From Bradyrhizobium sp. 195 (lineage in GTDB: Bacteria; Pseudomonadota; Alphaproteobacteria; Rhizobiales; Xanthobacteraceae), in assembly GCF_023101665.1 (NCBI RefSeq), contig NZ_CP082161.1:496001-560000 (forward strand): a stretch of DNA of 64,000 nucleotides. The letters are read 5' to 3'. The position numbers were made by a program, and so were the translations under genes. The notes under the pieces were generated by a model. That model saw nothing but the letters and a program-made list of their open reading frames with translations, made no database searches and was not told where the DNA came from. Each line of letters starts with the position of its first letter. Positions within the stretch are counted from its first letter, which is position 1. Of the stretch, positions 33,993 to 42,137 are shown piece after piece.

Positions 33993-35222
33993 CTATTCCG
34001 ACATCGGCCTGTCGGAGATATCCCAGTCCTTGCCGGAGAAGGTCGAGATGAACAGCGTCTTCATCGGCGTGTAGTCCTCGGGCGTGTAGTCGTAGGTCAC
34101 GCCGTCGAGGAAGTAGGGTGAGTGGAAGCCTTTGAGGTTCGAGGCCTGCTTCAGCACGTTGGCGCGGGTGAGATCGTCGCCGCAGCGGCGCAGGATCTCG
34201 CCCATGCTGACGGCCTGGCCGTAGCCGGCGAAGGCGATGGTGTTGTCGGGGTCGATCGCCGGCGTGTATTTCTTGCGCAATTCCTCGAACGCCATCACGT
34301 CGGGGTCCTTCTCCCATTTGGGCAGGCCGACCTCCTTGTTGTAGCGGATCGCGACGATGCCGGTGGCGTTCTCGAGCCCCGCGGCATTGAGGATCGAGCG
34401 GCCCGTCGAGCCCGCCGACAACAGCTGCAGCGGCTTCCAGCCGAGCTCGGCCACTTTCCGGATCGACTGCGACGAGGCCTTGCCGGTCGAGATATTGTAG
34501 AAGACGTCCGCGCCCGACTTGGAGAGATTGATGAGCTGGGAATCGACGGTCGGCTCGGTGAGATCATAGGTCTGCTCCATGATCACCTGCGCGGTGCCGC
34601 CGGCATCCGCCAGCACCTTCTTGAACGGCCCCAGGAAGTCGCGGCCGAAATCGTCGTTCTGGTAGAGGATGCCGACCTTGGCATTCGGCTTCACGCTCAC
34701 GACGTGCCGCGCGAGAATGCGCGCTTCCGTCGGGTAGAGCGGCAGGCCCGCCATCGTCCATTTGAACTCTTTCGGGTTGTTCCACTTCGACGCGCCGGTG
34801 TTGAGCAGCAGTTGCGGCACGCCCTTGGAGTTCAGGTACTTGTGCACGGCGGTCTGGGGCGCGGTGCCGAGCGAGCCGTAGAGAGCGAGCACCTCTTCCT
34901 GCTCGACCAGGCGCCGCGTCGCCTCGACGCATTTCGGCGCGCTGTAGGCATCGTCCATGGTGAGGAACTTGACCCTGCGCCCGTTGATGCCGCCCTTCTC
35001 GTTCAGCATCTGGAAATAGGCCTCGCCGATGCGGCCGAGCACGCCATAGAGCGAGCCGGGACCGGAATGCGGCACGGTCTGCCCGATCTTGATCTCGGTG
35101 TCGCTGGCGCCCGCGTCATATTTCTTGTCCGCGGCCCAGACGTAAGGCGCGGGCAAGGTGGATGCGGCGATGGTGGCGAGCGCGGCGGCGCTGAAATCGC
35201 GCCGAGATGGATTCTTTGTCAT
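33993..35222 (-). CDS. Branched-chain amino acid-type ABC substrate-binding protein (orphan)
   Basis: A 409-residue type I periplasmic binding protein (LivJ-like). The N-terminus MTKNPSRRDFSAAALATIAA looks like a Tat signal (twin Arg, then F). The mature part has IKIGQTVPHSGPGSLYG, FLTMDDAYSAPKCVEATRRLVEQEEVLALYG and VGILYQNDDFGRDFLGPFKKVL. The start at 35222 follows AGGGAGA. No permease or ATPase genes are adjacent, so it serves an importer coded elsewhere or a sensor. Ligands of this subgroup include aromatic acids as well as amino acids. Confidence 0.88.
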   Translation of the reverse strand: MTKNPSRRDFSAAALATIAASTLPAPYVWAADKKYDAGASDTEIKIGQTVPHSGPGSLYGVLGRIGEAYFQMLNEKGGINGRRVKFLTMDDAYSAPKCVEATRRLVEQEEVLALYGSLGTAPQTAVHKYLNSKGVPQLLLNTGASKWNNPKEFKWTMAGLPLYPTEARILARHVVSVKPNAKVGILYQNDDFGRDFLGPFKKVLADAGGTAQVIMEQTYDLTEPTVDSQLINLSKSGADVFYNISTGKASSQSIRKVAELGWKPLQLLSAGSTGRSILNAAGLENATGIVAIRYNKEVGLPKWEKDPDVMAFEELRKKYTPAIDPDNTIAFAGYGQAVSMGEILRRCGDDLTRANVLKQASNLKGFHSPYFLDGVTYDYTPEDYTPMKTLFISTFSGKDWDISDRPMSE

Positions 35223-35338
35223 TATTTGTTTCTCCCTGGTGCGCTCATTGTGCTGGCTCCGACCAGTACGTCGCAAGTGGGAAGTCGCAGCATTGCGACG
35301 CAATGACGCTTAAATTGCAGGGTAACTAGCGCCTAGAC

Positions 35339-36229
35339 TCAAGTTTTCTCGGCGACGACGACGAGGCCGCGCACCGGCTCGTTGTTCTCGATGCGCGGCG
35401 AGGCCGGCTCCAGCGTCAACAGCTTCAGTCCCGCCTTTGCGAGGGTGCCGCGCACATATTCCGCCGAGTGGGCATAACGCAGGCCTTCGCCGAGAACGAC
35501 GCCGCTGCCGTCGAACGTCTCCACCGTGAAGGCGAGCACGCCGCCTGATACGAGCACGCGCCTGGCCTCGTTGAGGACCGGCGCCAGATCGGAAAGATAG
35601 ACGAACGCATCTGCGGCGACGACGAGGTTCGCGCTGGTATCAGCCTTGCCCCGCAGGCCTTCGATCATGTCGGCGACTTCGAGCTCGGCATAGAGGTTGC
35701 TGGCGCGCGCCTGCTTGATCATGCCGGGCGACAGATCGATGCCGATGCAATGGTCGACCTGCTTGGCGAAGGCGGCGGCCGCAAGGCCGGTGCCGCAGCC
35801 GAGATCGATGGTGCGCTTGAAGTAGGCCGGCTTCCTGGCGGCGACCCGTGCGGCCACCACCGCCTTGAAGATCAGGCTGGGCGCGCGATAGCCGAGATCG
35901 TTGATCAGCGTATGCTCGAAGCGTGGCGCGTATTGGTCGAACAGCGCCTCCACATAGGCCTTGGGCATCTCCGCCATCTCTGCATCGCCGAGCCGCATCA
36001 GATGCAGGCCGGCGCCGTGCTGATCGCCAGGGTCGGATCGGCGCGCCTCTCGAAACGCCGCGATCGCCTTGGCCCGCTCGCCGAGCTGCTGACGGATTTC
36101 GCCAAGCGTGAACCAGGCTGATGTGAAGTCAGGCGCGAGCTCGAGCGCCTGCTCCAGGAGGTCCGCGGCTGCGGGCAGATCGCCCTTGAGCTGGAGGTCG
36201 CGCGCGAACTCGAAGCGGCGGTCGGCCAT
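35339..36229 (-). CDS. TPR-containing class I methyltransferase
   Basis: A 296-residue protein with two TPR helices at the N-terminus (LQLKGDLPAAADLLEQALELAP, SAWFTLGEIRQQLGERAKAIAAF), then a SAM-dependent methyltransferase domain: motif I TIDLGCGTGLAAAAF, acidic loop CIGIDLSPGMIKQAR and post-I VVAADAFVYLSDL. This layout is known in several alphaproteobacteria without a defined substrate. The ATG at 36229 was chosen because TPR homology starts there; an in-frame ATG at 36265 has no better ribosome site. It diverges from the exonuclease gene. Confidence 0.85.
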   Translation of the reverse strand: MADRRFEFARDLQLKGDLPAAADLLEQALELAPDFTSAWFTLGEIRQQLGERAKAIAAFREARRSDPGDQHGAGLHLMRLGDAEMAEMPKAYVEALFDQYAPRFEHTLINDLGYRAPSLIFKAVVAARVAARKPAYFKRTIDLGCGTGLAAAAFAKQVDHCIGIDLSPGMIKQARASNLYAELEVADMIEGLRGKADTSANLVVAADAFVYLSDLAPVLNEARRVLVSGGVLAFTVETFDGSGVVLGEGLRYAHSAEYVRGTLAKAGLKLLTLEPASPRIENNEPVRGLVVVAEKT

Positions 36230-36276
36230 GAGATCGCCGGAGGACTGGAATAGGCGCAGGGGCATTGGGAACCACT

Positions 36277-36360
36277 TGTCATTGCCGAGCTTGACCCGGC
36301 AATCCATCAAAAAAGGCACTGTTTAAGTGGATGGATGCGCGGGTCAAGCCCGCGCATGAA
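36277..36360. repeat. Intergenic palindrome, divergent family D copy
   Basis: TGTCATTGCCGAGCTTGACC with GGCAATCCATC at the left, and GATGGATGCG and GGGTCAAGCCCGCGCATGA at the right. It lies between the divergent methyltransferase and exonuclease starts, so it may affect their 5' ends. Confidence 0.7.
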
Positions 36361-36388
36361 GGGTGAATAGTGGGGCACCGGTGCCTAT

Positions 36389-37435
36389 ATGACCACGATG
36401 CGTCCCCAAGACATCCTGCTGCCAGTCGCGAGCGGTCTGTGCTGCAAGCCCGGCGGTTTCCATATCGACCCTGTCCGGCCGGTGGAGCGGGCCGTGATCA
36501 CCCACGGCCATTCCGACCATGCCCGCGCCGGGCACGGCGCGGTGCTGGCGACGCAGGAAACGCTGGACATGATGCGGCTGCGCTACGGCGAGAACTTTGC
36601 CGGATCGACGCAAGCCATCCGCTATGGCGAGGAGGTCCGGCTCGGCGATGTCCGCGTGAAGTTTCATCCGGCGGGCCACGTGCTGGGCTCGGCGCAGGTC
36701 GCCGTGACCTGCAAGGACACCTGCATCGTTGCCTCCGGCGACTACAAGGACGCGCCGGACCCGACCTGCACGCCATTCGAATTGGTGCCCTGCGACGTCT
36801 TCATCACGGAGGCAACGTTCGGGCTGCCGGTGTTCCGGCATGGCAGTGCTAGTGACGAGGTGAAGAAGCTGCTGGCTTCCGTCGCGTTGTTTCCCGAGCG
36901 TGCGCATCTCGTCGGCGCCTATTCGCTTGGCAAGGCGCAGCGCGTGATCGCGCTGCTCCGGCAGGCCGGCTACGACGCGCCGATCTATCTGCATGGCGCG
37001 ATGGAGAAGATCACCGAGTACTATCAGAGGCGCGGCATCGCGCTCGGTGAGCTCAGGCCGGTCAAGGGGGTGAAAAAGGCCGCGCTCGCCGGCACCATCA
37101 CGCTGGCACCGCCCTCGGCGACATCGGATCTCTGGACGCGGCGCTTTCCCGATCCCGTCACCGCGTTCGCCTCGGGATGGATGCGCGTGCGCGCCCGGGC
37201 GCGGCAGCGCGGCGTCGAGTTGCCGCTGGTGATCTCCGACCACGCCGATTGGGACGGCCTCACCGCCACGATCGGCGCGACCGGCGCCGGCGAAATCTGG
37301 GTCACACACGGCCAGGAAGATGCGCTGGTGCATTGGTGCCGGAGCAAAGGCCTGAAAGCGCAGCCGCTCGATCTCGTCGGCTATGGCGACGAGGAGGAGA
37401 GCGAGACGCCGATCGCTGACGAGGCCGAAGCATGA
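36389..37435 (+). CDS. Ligase-associated DNA exonuclease (MBL/beta-CASP type)
   Basis: A 348-residue metallo-beta-lactamase-fold nuclease related to mRNA 3'-end processing and SNM1-type DNA nucleases. Zinc motif ITHGHSDHARAGHG, then FHPAGHVLGSAQV, IVASGDYKDAPDPTC and LVISDHADWDGL. The family is known as the exonuclease associated with the ATP-dependent ligase of the cisplatin-response type. Its stop region overlaps the ligase start by four bases, which confirms that pairing. The helicase and PdeM partners are 18 kb away at 55715-59025. Confidence 0.9.
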   Translation: MTTMRPQDILLPVASGLCCKPGGFHIDPVRPVERAVITHGHSDHARAGHGAVLATQETLDMMRLRYGENFAGSTQAIRYGEEVRLGDVRVKFHPAGHVLGSAQVAVTCKDTCIVASGDYKDAPDPTCTPFELVPCDVFITEATFGLPVFRHGSASDEVKKLLASVALFPERAHLVGAYSLGKAQRVIALLRQAGYDAPIYLHGAMEKITEYYQRRGIALGELRPVKGVKKAALAGTITLAPPSATSDLWTRRFPDPVTAFASGWMRVRARARQRGVELPLVISDHADWDGLTATIGATGAGEIWVTHGQEDALVHWCRSKGLKAQPLDLVGYGDEEESETPIADEAEA

Positions 37436-39309
37436 ACCGCTTCGCCGAACTTCTGGACCGCCTCGCTTATGAACCCGGCCGTAACAACAAGCTGCGGCTG
37501 ATCACCGGCTATTTTCGTGAGGTCGGCGATCCTGACCGCGGCTACGCGCTGGCCGCGCTCACCGGCGCGCTCAGCTTCAAGCATGCCAAGCCGGCGCTGA
37601 TCCGCGATCTCATTGCGTCGCGCACGGATGAGGTGCTGTTTGGACTGTCCTACGACTATGTCGGCGATCTCTCGGAGACGGTGGCGCTGATGTGGCCGCG
37701 GCGAGCCGCAGACAACGGCGAGTCTTTTCCGGGCTACCCCTCTCCCCAGCCCTCCCCCACAAGGGGGGAGGGAGCGCAGTTGCGCGCGCGGCGGCAGGCG
37801 AGTTCGACGAGTGAGAGCGATTCAGCGAGTGATGGACGCACTGCTCTCACCGTTCCCTCCCCCCTTGTGGGGGAGGGGCAGGGAGGGGGGTACCGCGGGC
37901 GAGACGTCAGCGATGCGCCCCACCCAAGCAACCACAACAACCCGCCGCCCCCATCGCTCAGCGAAGTCGTCACCACGCTCCGCACGCTCGGCAAGACCGA
38001 GCTGCCGAAGCAGCTCGAGCGCTGGCTCGACGAGCTGGACGAGACCGGCCGCTGGGCGCTCTTGAAGCTCGTCACCGGCGCGCTTCGCATCGGCATCTCC
38101 GCACGCCTCGCCAAGACCGCGGCCGCCGCGCTCGGCGACAAGGACCCGCATGAGGTCGAGCTGATCTGGCCGGGCCTTGCGCCGCCTTATCTCGACCTGT
38201 TCGCCTGGCTGGAAGGCCGCGCCGAGAAGCCGGTCAATCGCGATCCAGCGCCGTTCCGGCCTGTGATGCTGGCGCATGCGATCGAGGAGACGGATTTCAA
38301 AAGCCTCGATCCCGCCGACTACATCGCCGAATGGAAATGGGACGGCATCCGGGTGCAGGCGGTGGCGGGGCGGGACGAGCACGGCCACGTCACGGCGCGG
38401 CTCTATTCGCGCACCGGCGAGGACATCACGGGAAGCTTCCCGGACCTCGTGCCGTCACTGCGTCTGCCCGGCGCGATCGACGGCGAGCTGCTGATCCTGC
38501 GCGAAGGCCGCGTGCAGAGCTTCAACGTCCTGCAACAGCGGCTCAACCGCAAGGTCGTCTCGCCGAAGCTGATCAAGGAGTTTCCGATTCATCTGCGCGC
38601 CTATGATCTGCTCGGCGATGACGAGAACGATCTGCGCGAGCTGCCGTTCGCGGAGCGGCGCGAGCGGCTGGAGACCTTCATCGCAAAGCTCGATGATACC
38701 CGCATCGATCTGTCGCCCACCGTGTCCTTCACGAGCTGGGGGGCGCTGACTGCGGCGCGCGCCGATCCGGCAAGCGCCGGCGCCGGCGAGGATGCGGACG
38801 CCGTCGAGGGCGTGATGCTGAAGCGGCGCGATGCACCTTATCTGCCGGGCCGACCCAAGGGCCAGTGGTGGAAGTGGAAGCGCGATCCGCACATCATCGA
38901 TGCCGTGCTGATGTATGCGCAGCGTGGCCACGGCAAGCGCTCGTCGTATTATTCCGACTACACCTTTGGCGTCTGGACCGCCGGCGATGGCGGCGACGAA
39001 CTGGTGCCGGTCGGCAAGGCCTATTTCGGCTTCACGGACGAGGAGCTGCTCCAGATCGATCGCTTCGTCCGCCGCAACACCACGGAGAAATTCGGCCCCG
39101 TTCGCCATGTCGTGCACGAGCCGGAGCAGGGGCTGGTGCTGGAGGTGGCATTCGAGGGCCTGCAGCGCTCGCCGCGGCACAAATCCGGCGTCGCCATGCG
39201 CTTTCCCCGCATCAGCCGCCTGCGCTGGGACAAGCCGCCCAAGGAGGCCGATCGGCTGGAGACGCTGGAGAGGATGCTGAAGGCGGAGCCGGCCGAGGTG
39301 GAGGTTTGA
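37432..39309 (+). CDS. ATP-dependent DNA ligase (cisplatin-response type) with in-frame repeat insert
   Basis: A 625-residue DNA ligase. Residues 1-95 are the N-terminal DNA-binding part, 175-275 its second half, and about 280-500 the adenylation domain with motif I EWKWDGIR (Lys302), LYSRTGEDI, AIDGELLI and GVMLKRRDAPYLPGR...WWKWKRD. The OB domain follows. Residues 100-157 are foreign to the family: they are encoded by a 170-bp palindromic repeat (37729-37900) and read PSPQPSPTRGEG and PSPLVGEGQGGG. Without it the protein would be about 568 residues, closer to family length. All catalytic motifs remain, so the enzyme should work if the insert loops out. Confidence 0.93.
   Translation: MNRFAELLDRLAYEPGRNNKLRLITGYFREVGDPDRGYALAALTGALSFKHAKPALIRDLIASRTDEVLFGLSYDYVGDLSETVALMWPRRAADNGESFPGYPSPQPSPTRGEGAQLRARRQASSTSESDSASDGRTALTVPSPLVGEGQGGGYRGRDVSDAPHPSNHNNPPPPSLSEVVTTLRTLGKTELPKQLERWLDELDETGRWALLKLVTGALRIGISARLAKTAAAALGDKDPHEVELIWPGLAPPYLDLFAWLEGRAEKPVNRDPAPFRPVMLAHAIEETDFKSLDPADYIAEWKWDGIRVQAVAGRDEHGHVTARLYSRTGEDITGSFPDLVPSLRLPGAIDGELLILREGRVQSFNVLQQRLNRKVVSPKLIKEFPIHLRAYDLLGDDENDLRELPFAERRERLETFIAKLDDTRIDLSPTVSFTSWGALTAARADPASAGAGEDADAVEGVMLKRRDAPYLPGRPKGQWWKWKRDPHIIDAVLMYAQRGHGKRSSYYSDYTFGVWTAGDGGDELVPVGKAYFGFTDEELLQIDRFVRRNTTEKFGPVRHVVHEPEQGLVLEVAFEGLQRSPRHKSGVAMRFPRISRLRWDKPPKEADRLETLERMLKAEPAEVEV
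37729..37900. repeat. Palindromic element inside the ligase coding sequence
   Basis: Left arm 37729-37773 and right arm 37852-37898 are near-perfect inverted copies (core CCTCCCCCACAAGGGG versus CCCCTTGTGGGGGAGG). The unit is of the same CT/GA-rich type as family F. It keeps the reading frame and contains no stop in the ligase frame. Confidence 0.88.
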
Positions 39310-39340
39310 GGCATCGATCTCGCCTCGGTGGCCATGCGCT

Positions 39341-39369
39341 CCCTCTCCCGCTTGCGGGAGAGGTGAGGA
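39341..39369. repeat. Family F fragment
   Basis: CCCTCTCCCGCTTGCGGGAG then AGGTGAGG, one end of a family F palindrome, 31 bp after the ligase stop. It contains a short hairpin of its own. Confidence 0.6.
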
Positions 39370-39512
39370 GCCCGCGGCCGGCAGCTTGCCCAAATCAAAG
39401 CCCAGTCTTCCGCCCGAATTAAACTCCCGTAACCCGATTGACGCACCGATCCGGGTTCCCCATGTCCCTCGCCGTGCCCTATAATGGGGTCGAATCCCCT
39501 GAGGAGTTTGAG

Positions 39513-39818
39513 ATGGTCCAAGACGTCAGAGATTTGCCGGCCGGCCGCAACGACGGGCTGAACCGCTTTCTCGGCGGCTCGCCGCTCGCGGTCGCGTTTC
39601 GCCTGGTCCTGCTCTCGATCCTGGTCGGCGTCGTGCTGGCGACGATCGGCTTCGATCCCTGGAACATCCTCTATAGCATCCGCCTGCTGTTCCAGCGTCT
39701 GTGGGATCTCGGCTTCGACACCGTGAACTGGCTGTGGCGCTACTTCCTGCTCGGCGCGGTCATCGTGATTCCGATCTGGCTGCTCTCGCGCGTGTTCGGC
39801 GCGCCGCGCGGCCGGTGA
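39513..39818 (+). CDS. Small two-helix membrane protein
   Basis: A 101-residue protein with a polar N-terminus (MVQDVRDLPAGRNDGLNRF) and two membrane helices, about residues 29-50 (VAFRLVLLSILVGVVLATIG) and 75-92 (YFLLGAVIVIPIWLL). The motif GFDPWNILYSIRLLFQRLWDLGFDTVNW between them resembles the DUF6460-type proteins of Rhizobiales. The start at 39513 follows GAGGAG by six bases; ATGs at 39438 and 39462 are in frame but lack sites. The function is unknown. The MBL gene starts 22 bp later. Confidence 0.75.
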   Translation: MVQDVRDLPAGRNDGLNRFLGGSPLAVAFRLVLLSILVGVVLATIGFDPWNILYSIRLLFQRLWDLGFDTVNWLWRYFLLGAVIVIPIWLLSRVFGAPRGR

Positions 39819-39840
39819 CCATCAAGGAGTTGCGCAGCCG

Positions 39841-40575
39841 ATGCAATTGCGCTTTGTCGGCTGCGGCGACGCCTTTGGCTCCGGCGGCAGGCTCAACACC
39901 TGCTTCCACGTCTCGGGGCGCAAAGCCAACTTCCTGATCGATTGCGGCGCGTCGGCCCTGCCGGCGCTGAAGCGGCTCGTGATCGATCGCAACGAGATCG
40001 ATCTGATCCTGATCACGCATTTCCACGGCGACCATTTTGCCGGGTTGCCGTTTGTCCTGCTCGACGCGCAATTTTCGCGGCGGACGCGGCCGCTCACGAT
40101 CGCGGGCCCTGCGGGCATCGAGACGCGGCTTAACCAGGTGATGGAGGCGCTGTTCGAGCACTCCTCGAAGACCAAACAGCGATTCGAGCTCGAGGTCGTG
40201 GAGCTCGCGCCCGAGCAAAGCAAAACCTTCGGCGCGGTGATGGTGACGCCCTATCCGGTGGTGCACGGCGAATCCGGTGGTCCCTTCCTCGCCTACCGCG
40301 TCGAGGCCGAGGGCCGCACGCTCGCCTACAGCGCCGATACCGAATGGACGGACACGCTCATTCCGCTGGCGCACGGCGCCGACCTTTTCATCGCCGAAGC
40401 CTATATGTACGAGAAGGTGGTCAAGAACCATCTCAGCCTGAAGACCTTGGAAAAGCATTTGCCTGACGTCGGCGCAAAACGCCTCGTCCTCACCCATATG
40501 AACGACGACATGCTCTCACGCCTGGACGATATTGCGCATCTCGCCGCCGAAGACGGCATGGTCCTCGTATTCTGA
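39841..40575 (+). CDS. MBL fold metallo-hydrolase (RNase Z-like)
   Basis: A 244-residue metallo-beta-lactamase-fold protein. Motif 1 FLIDCGAS, motif 2 LILITHFHGDHFAGLPF (HxHxDH), motif 3 TPYPVVHGESGG, motif 4 LAYSADTEW and the last His in VLTHMNDD. The LRFVGCGDAFGSGGRLNTCF opening places it with the RNase Z/phosphodiesterase subgroup, but it lacks the long exosite arm, so a small-molecule phosphodiesterase or lactonase is as likely. A MATE exporter starts 1 bp after its stop. Confidence 0.88.
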   Translation: MQLRFVGCGDAFGSGGRLNTCFHVSGRKANFLIDCGASALPALKRLVIDRNEIDLILITHFHGDHFAGLPFVLLDAQFSRRTRPLTIAGPAGIETRLNQVMEALFEHSSKTKQRFELEVVELAPEQSKTFGAVMVTPYPVVHGESGGPFLAYRVEAEGRTLAYSADTEWTDTLIPLAHGADLFIAEAYMYEKVVKNHLSLKTLEKHLPDVGAKRLVLTHMNDDMLSRLDDIAHLAAEDGMVLVF

Positions 40576-40576
40576 G

Positions 40577-41902
40577 ATGCACGCCCCCGTTCCCCTCAAG
40601 ATCGGCTCCCGCCAGGTGTTCGCCATCGCAGGTCCCGCGATGGTCGCGAACCTTACCACGCCACTGATCGGCATTGTCTCGACCACGGCGATCGGCCGGC
40701 TCGACGATGCAGCGCTGCTCGGCGGCGTCGCGATCGCGTCGGTGATCTTCGACTGCCTGTTCTGGTTGTTCGGCTTCCTGCGCATGAGCACGCTCGCCTT
40801 CACCGCGCAGTCGCTGGGCGCGGGCGAGGTGCGCGAGCCGACCGCGATCCTGGCGCGCGGCCTGATCGTCGCCGGCCTGATCGGTATTGCGCTGATCGTG
40901 CTGCAACTGCCGCTGGCCACTGTGCTGTTCGACCTCATGGGCGGCAGCGAGGGGGTGACGCGGGCAGCACAGACCTACTTCAAGATCCGGATCTGGTCGT
41001 CGCCGTTCGCGCTCGCCAATTACGTCATCCTCGGCTGGTTGATCGGAAAGGCCCGCGCCAATTCAGCCTTGCTGCTTCAGGTCGTCATCAACCTCGTCAA
41101 CATGGCGGCGACTGTCCTGCTGGTGCTGGTCTACGATACCGGCATCGCCGGTGCCGCGATCTCGGCGCTGTTGTCGGAAGCGGTCGGGTTCGCGCTCGGG
41201 GTGATCGTCTGCCGCCATTACGCCGAGGGCGGCTTCGCAGTGCCGTCCATGACGCTGCTCGACCGCGAGAAGCTGTTGCGGATGTTGGCGGTGAATTCCG
41301 ACATCATGATCCGCACCGCGGCGCTGATCGCCGTGTTCCTGTTCTTCACCGCCAAGGGCGCGCAGGCCGGCGACGTCACGCTGGCCGCCAATTCCGTGCT
41401 CAACAACTTCCTGCTGGTCAGCGCCTTCTTCCTCGACGGTCTCGCCAACGCGGCGCAGCAACTCTGCGGCCGCACCCTCGGCGCGCGCGATCCAAGGGGA
41501 TTTTCCGATTCGACCCGGCTGGTGCTGCTGTGGGGGCTCGGCTTTGCAATCGTCGTCGCCGTGCTATTCGCGCTGTGCGGGCCGGCCCTGATCGATGTCA
41601 TGACGGCGAGTGAAGACGTCCGCCGTGCCGCGCGCGAATTCCTGCCGTTCGTCGTGCTCGCGCCGATCCCCGGCGTGTTCGCCTTTGGCTTCGACGGCAT
41701 CTATATCGGCGCGACCTGGGCGCGCGAGATGCGCAATCTGATGCTGGCCTCGCTCGCGATCTTCCTCGGCACCTGGTGGGCGCTGCAATCGTTCGGCAAC
41801 GCCGGACTGTGGTGCGCGCTGATGGCCTCCTACCTCTCGCGCGGCGGCTTGCAGGCCGCGCGCTATCCGGTGCAGTTCAGGATGACGTTTTCGAAGCCGT
41901 AG
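40577..41902 (+). CDS. MATE family efflux transporter (DinF-like)
   Basis: A 441-residue exporter with about 12 membrane helices; opening FAIAGPAMVANLTTPLIGIVSTTAIGRL and GGVAIASVIFDCLFWLFGFLRM are typical of the DinF/NorM branch. It differs clearly from the MATE protein at 16932. Translation is probably coupled to the MBL gene, with only one base between stop and ATG. The TAG stop at 41900-41902 is part of the conserved end of a family G palindrome, which apparently replaced the native 3' end. Confidence 0.9.
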   Translation: MHAPVPLKIGSRQVFAIAGPAMVANLTTPLIGIVSTTAIGRLDDAALLGGVAIASVIFDCLFWLFGFLRMSTLAFTAQSLGAGEVREPTAILARGLIVAGLIGIALIVLQLPLATVLFDLMGGSEGVTRAAQTYFKIRIWSSPFALANYVILGWLIGKARANSALLLQVVINLVNMAATVLLVLVYDTGIAGAAISALLSEAVGFALGVIVCRHYAEGGFAVPSMTLLDREKLLRMLAVNSDIMIRTAALIAVFLFFTAKGAQAGDVTLAANSVLNNFLLVSAFFLDGLANAAQQLCGRTLGARDPRGFSDSTRLVLLWGLGFAIVVAVLFALCGPALIDVMTASEDVRRAAREFLPFVVLAPIPGVFAFGFDGIYIGATWAREMRNLMLASLAIFLGTWWALQSFGNAGLWCALMASYLSRGGLQAARYPVQFRMTFSKP

Positions 41903-41985
41903 CCCGGATGGAGCGCAGCGTAATCCGGGGCCTTCGAGCCCGCGGACGGATTCCCGGATTGCGCTGCGCTCCATCCGGGCTACGC
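41899..41985. repeat. Intergenic palindrome, family G copy 1 (supplies the MATE stop)
   Basis: GTAGCCCGGATGGAGCGCAG at the left matches, inverted, CTGCGCTCCATCCGGGCTAC at the right. The other copy is at 47146-47232. The TAG of the end word GTAGCCCGG is the stop codon of the MATE gene. Confidence 0.9.
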
Positions 41986-42001
41986 TGTCTCCAATGACGA
42001 T

Positions 42002-42131
42002 CGTGTCCCGGACGCGGCGCAGCACGCAGTGATGCGACGCAGAGCCGGGACCCAGAGCGCTGCCACATGGGCCCCGGATCAGCAGCGCACCACGCCGAAG
42101 ACGGCGCGCTGCACTGCATCCGGGGCACGAG
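42002..42131. repeat. Intergenic palindrome, family C copy 2
   Basis: Starts CGTGTCCCGGACGCGGCGCA, inner CGCAGAGCCGGGACCCAG, and ends TGCATCCGGGGCACGA. It is related to 8592-8746 and lies between the family G unit and the pyrD stop. Confidence 0.7.
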
Positions 42132-42137
42132 ACTGTC

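Noticed and set aside
39841..40575. Naming this gene rnz (tRNase Z)
   Set aside because: The core metal motifs fit, but the flexible arm needed for tRNA binding is not seen, so only the fold is claimed.
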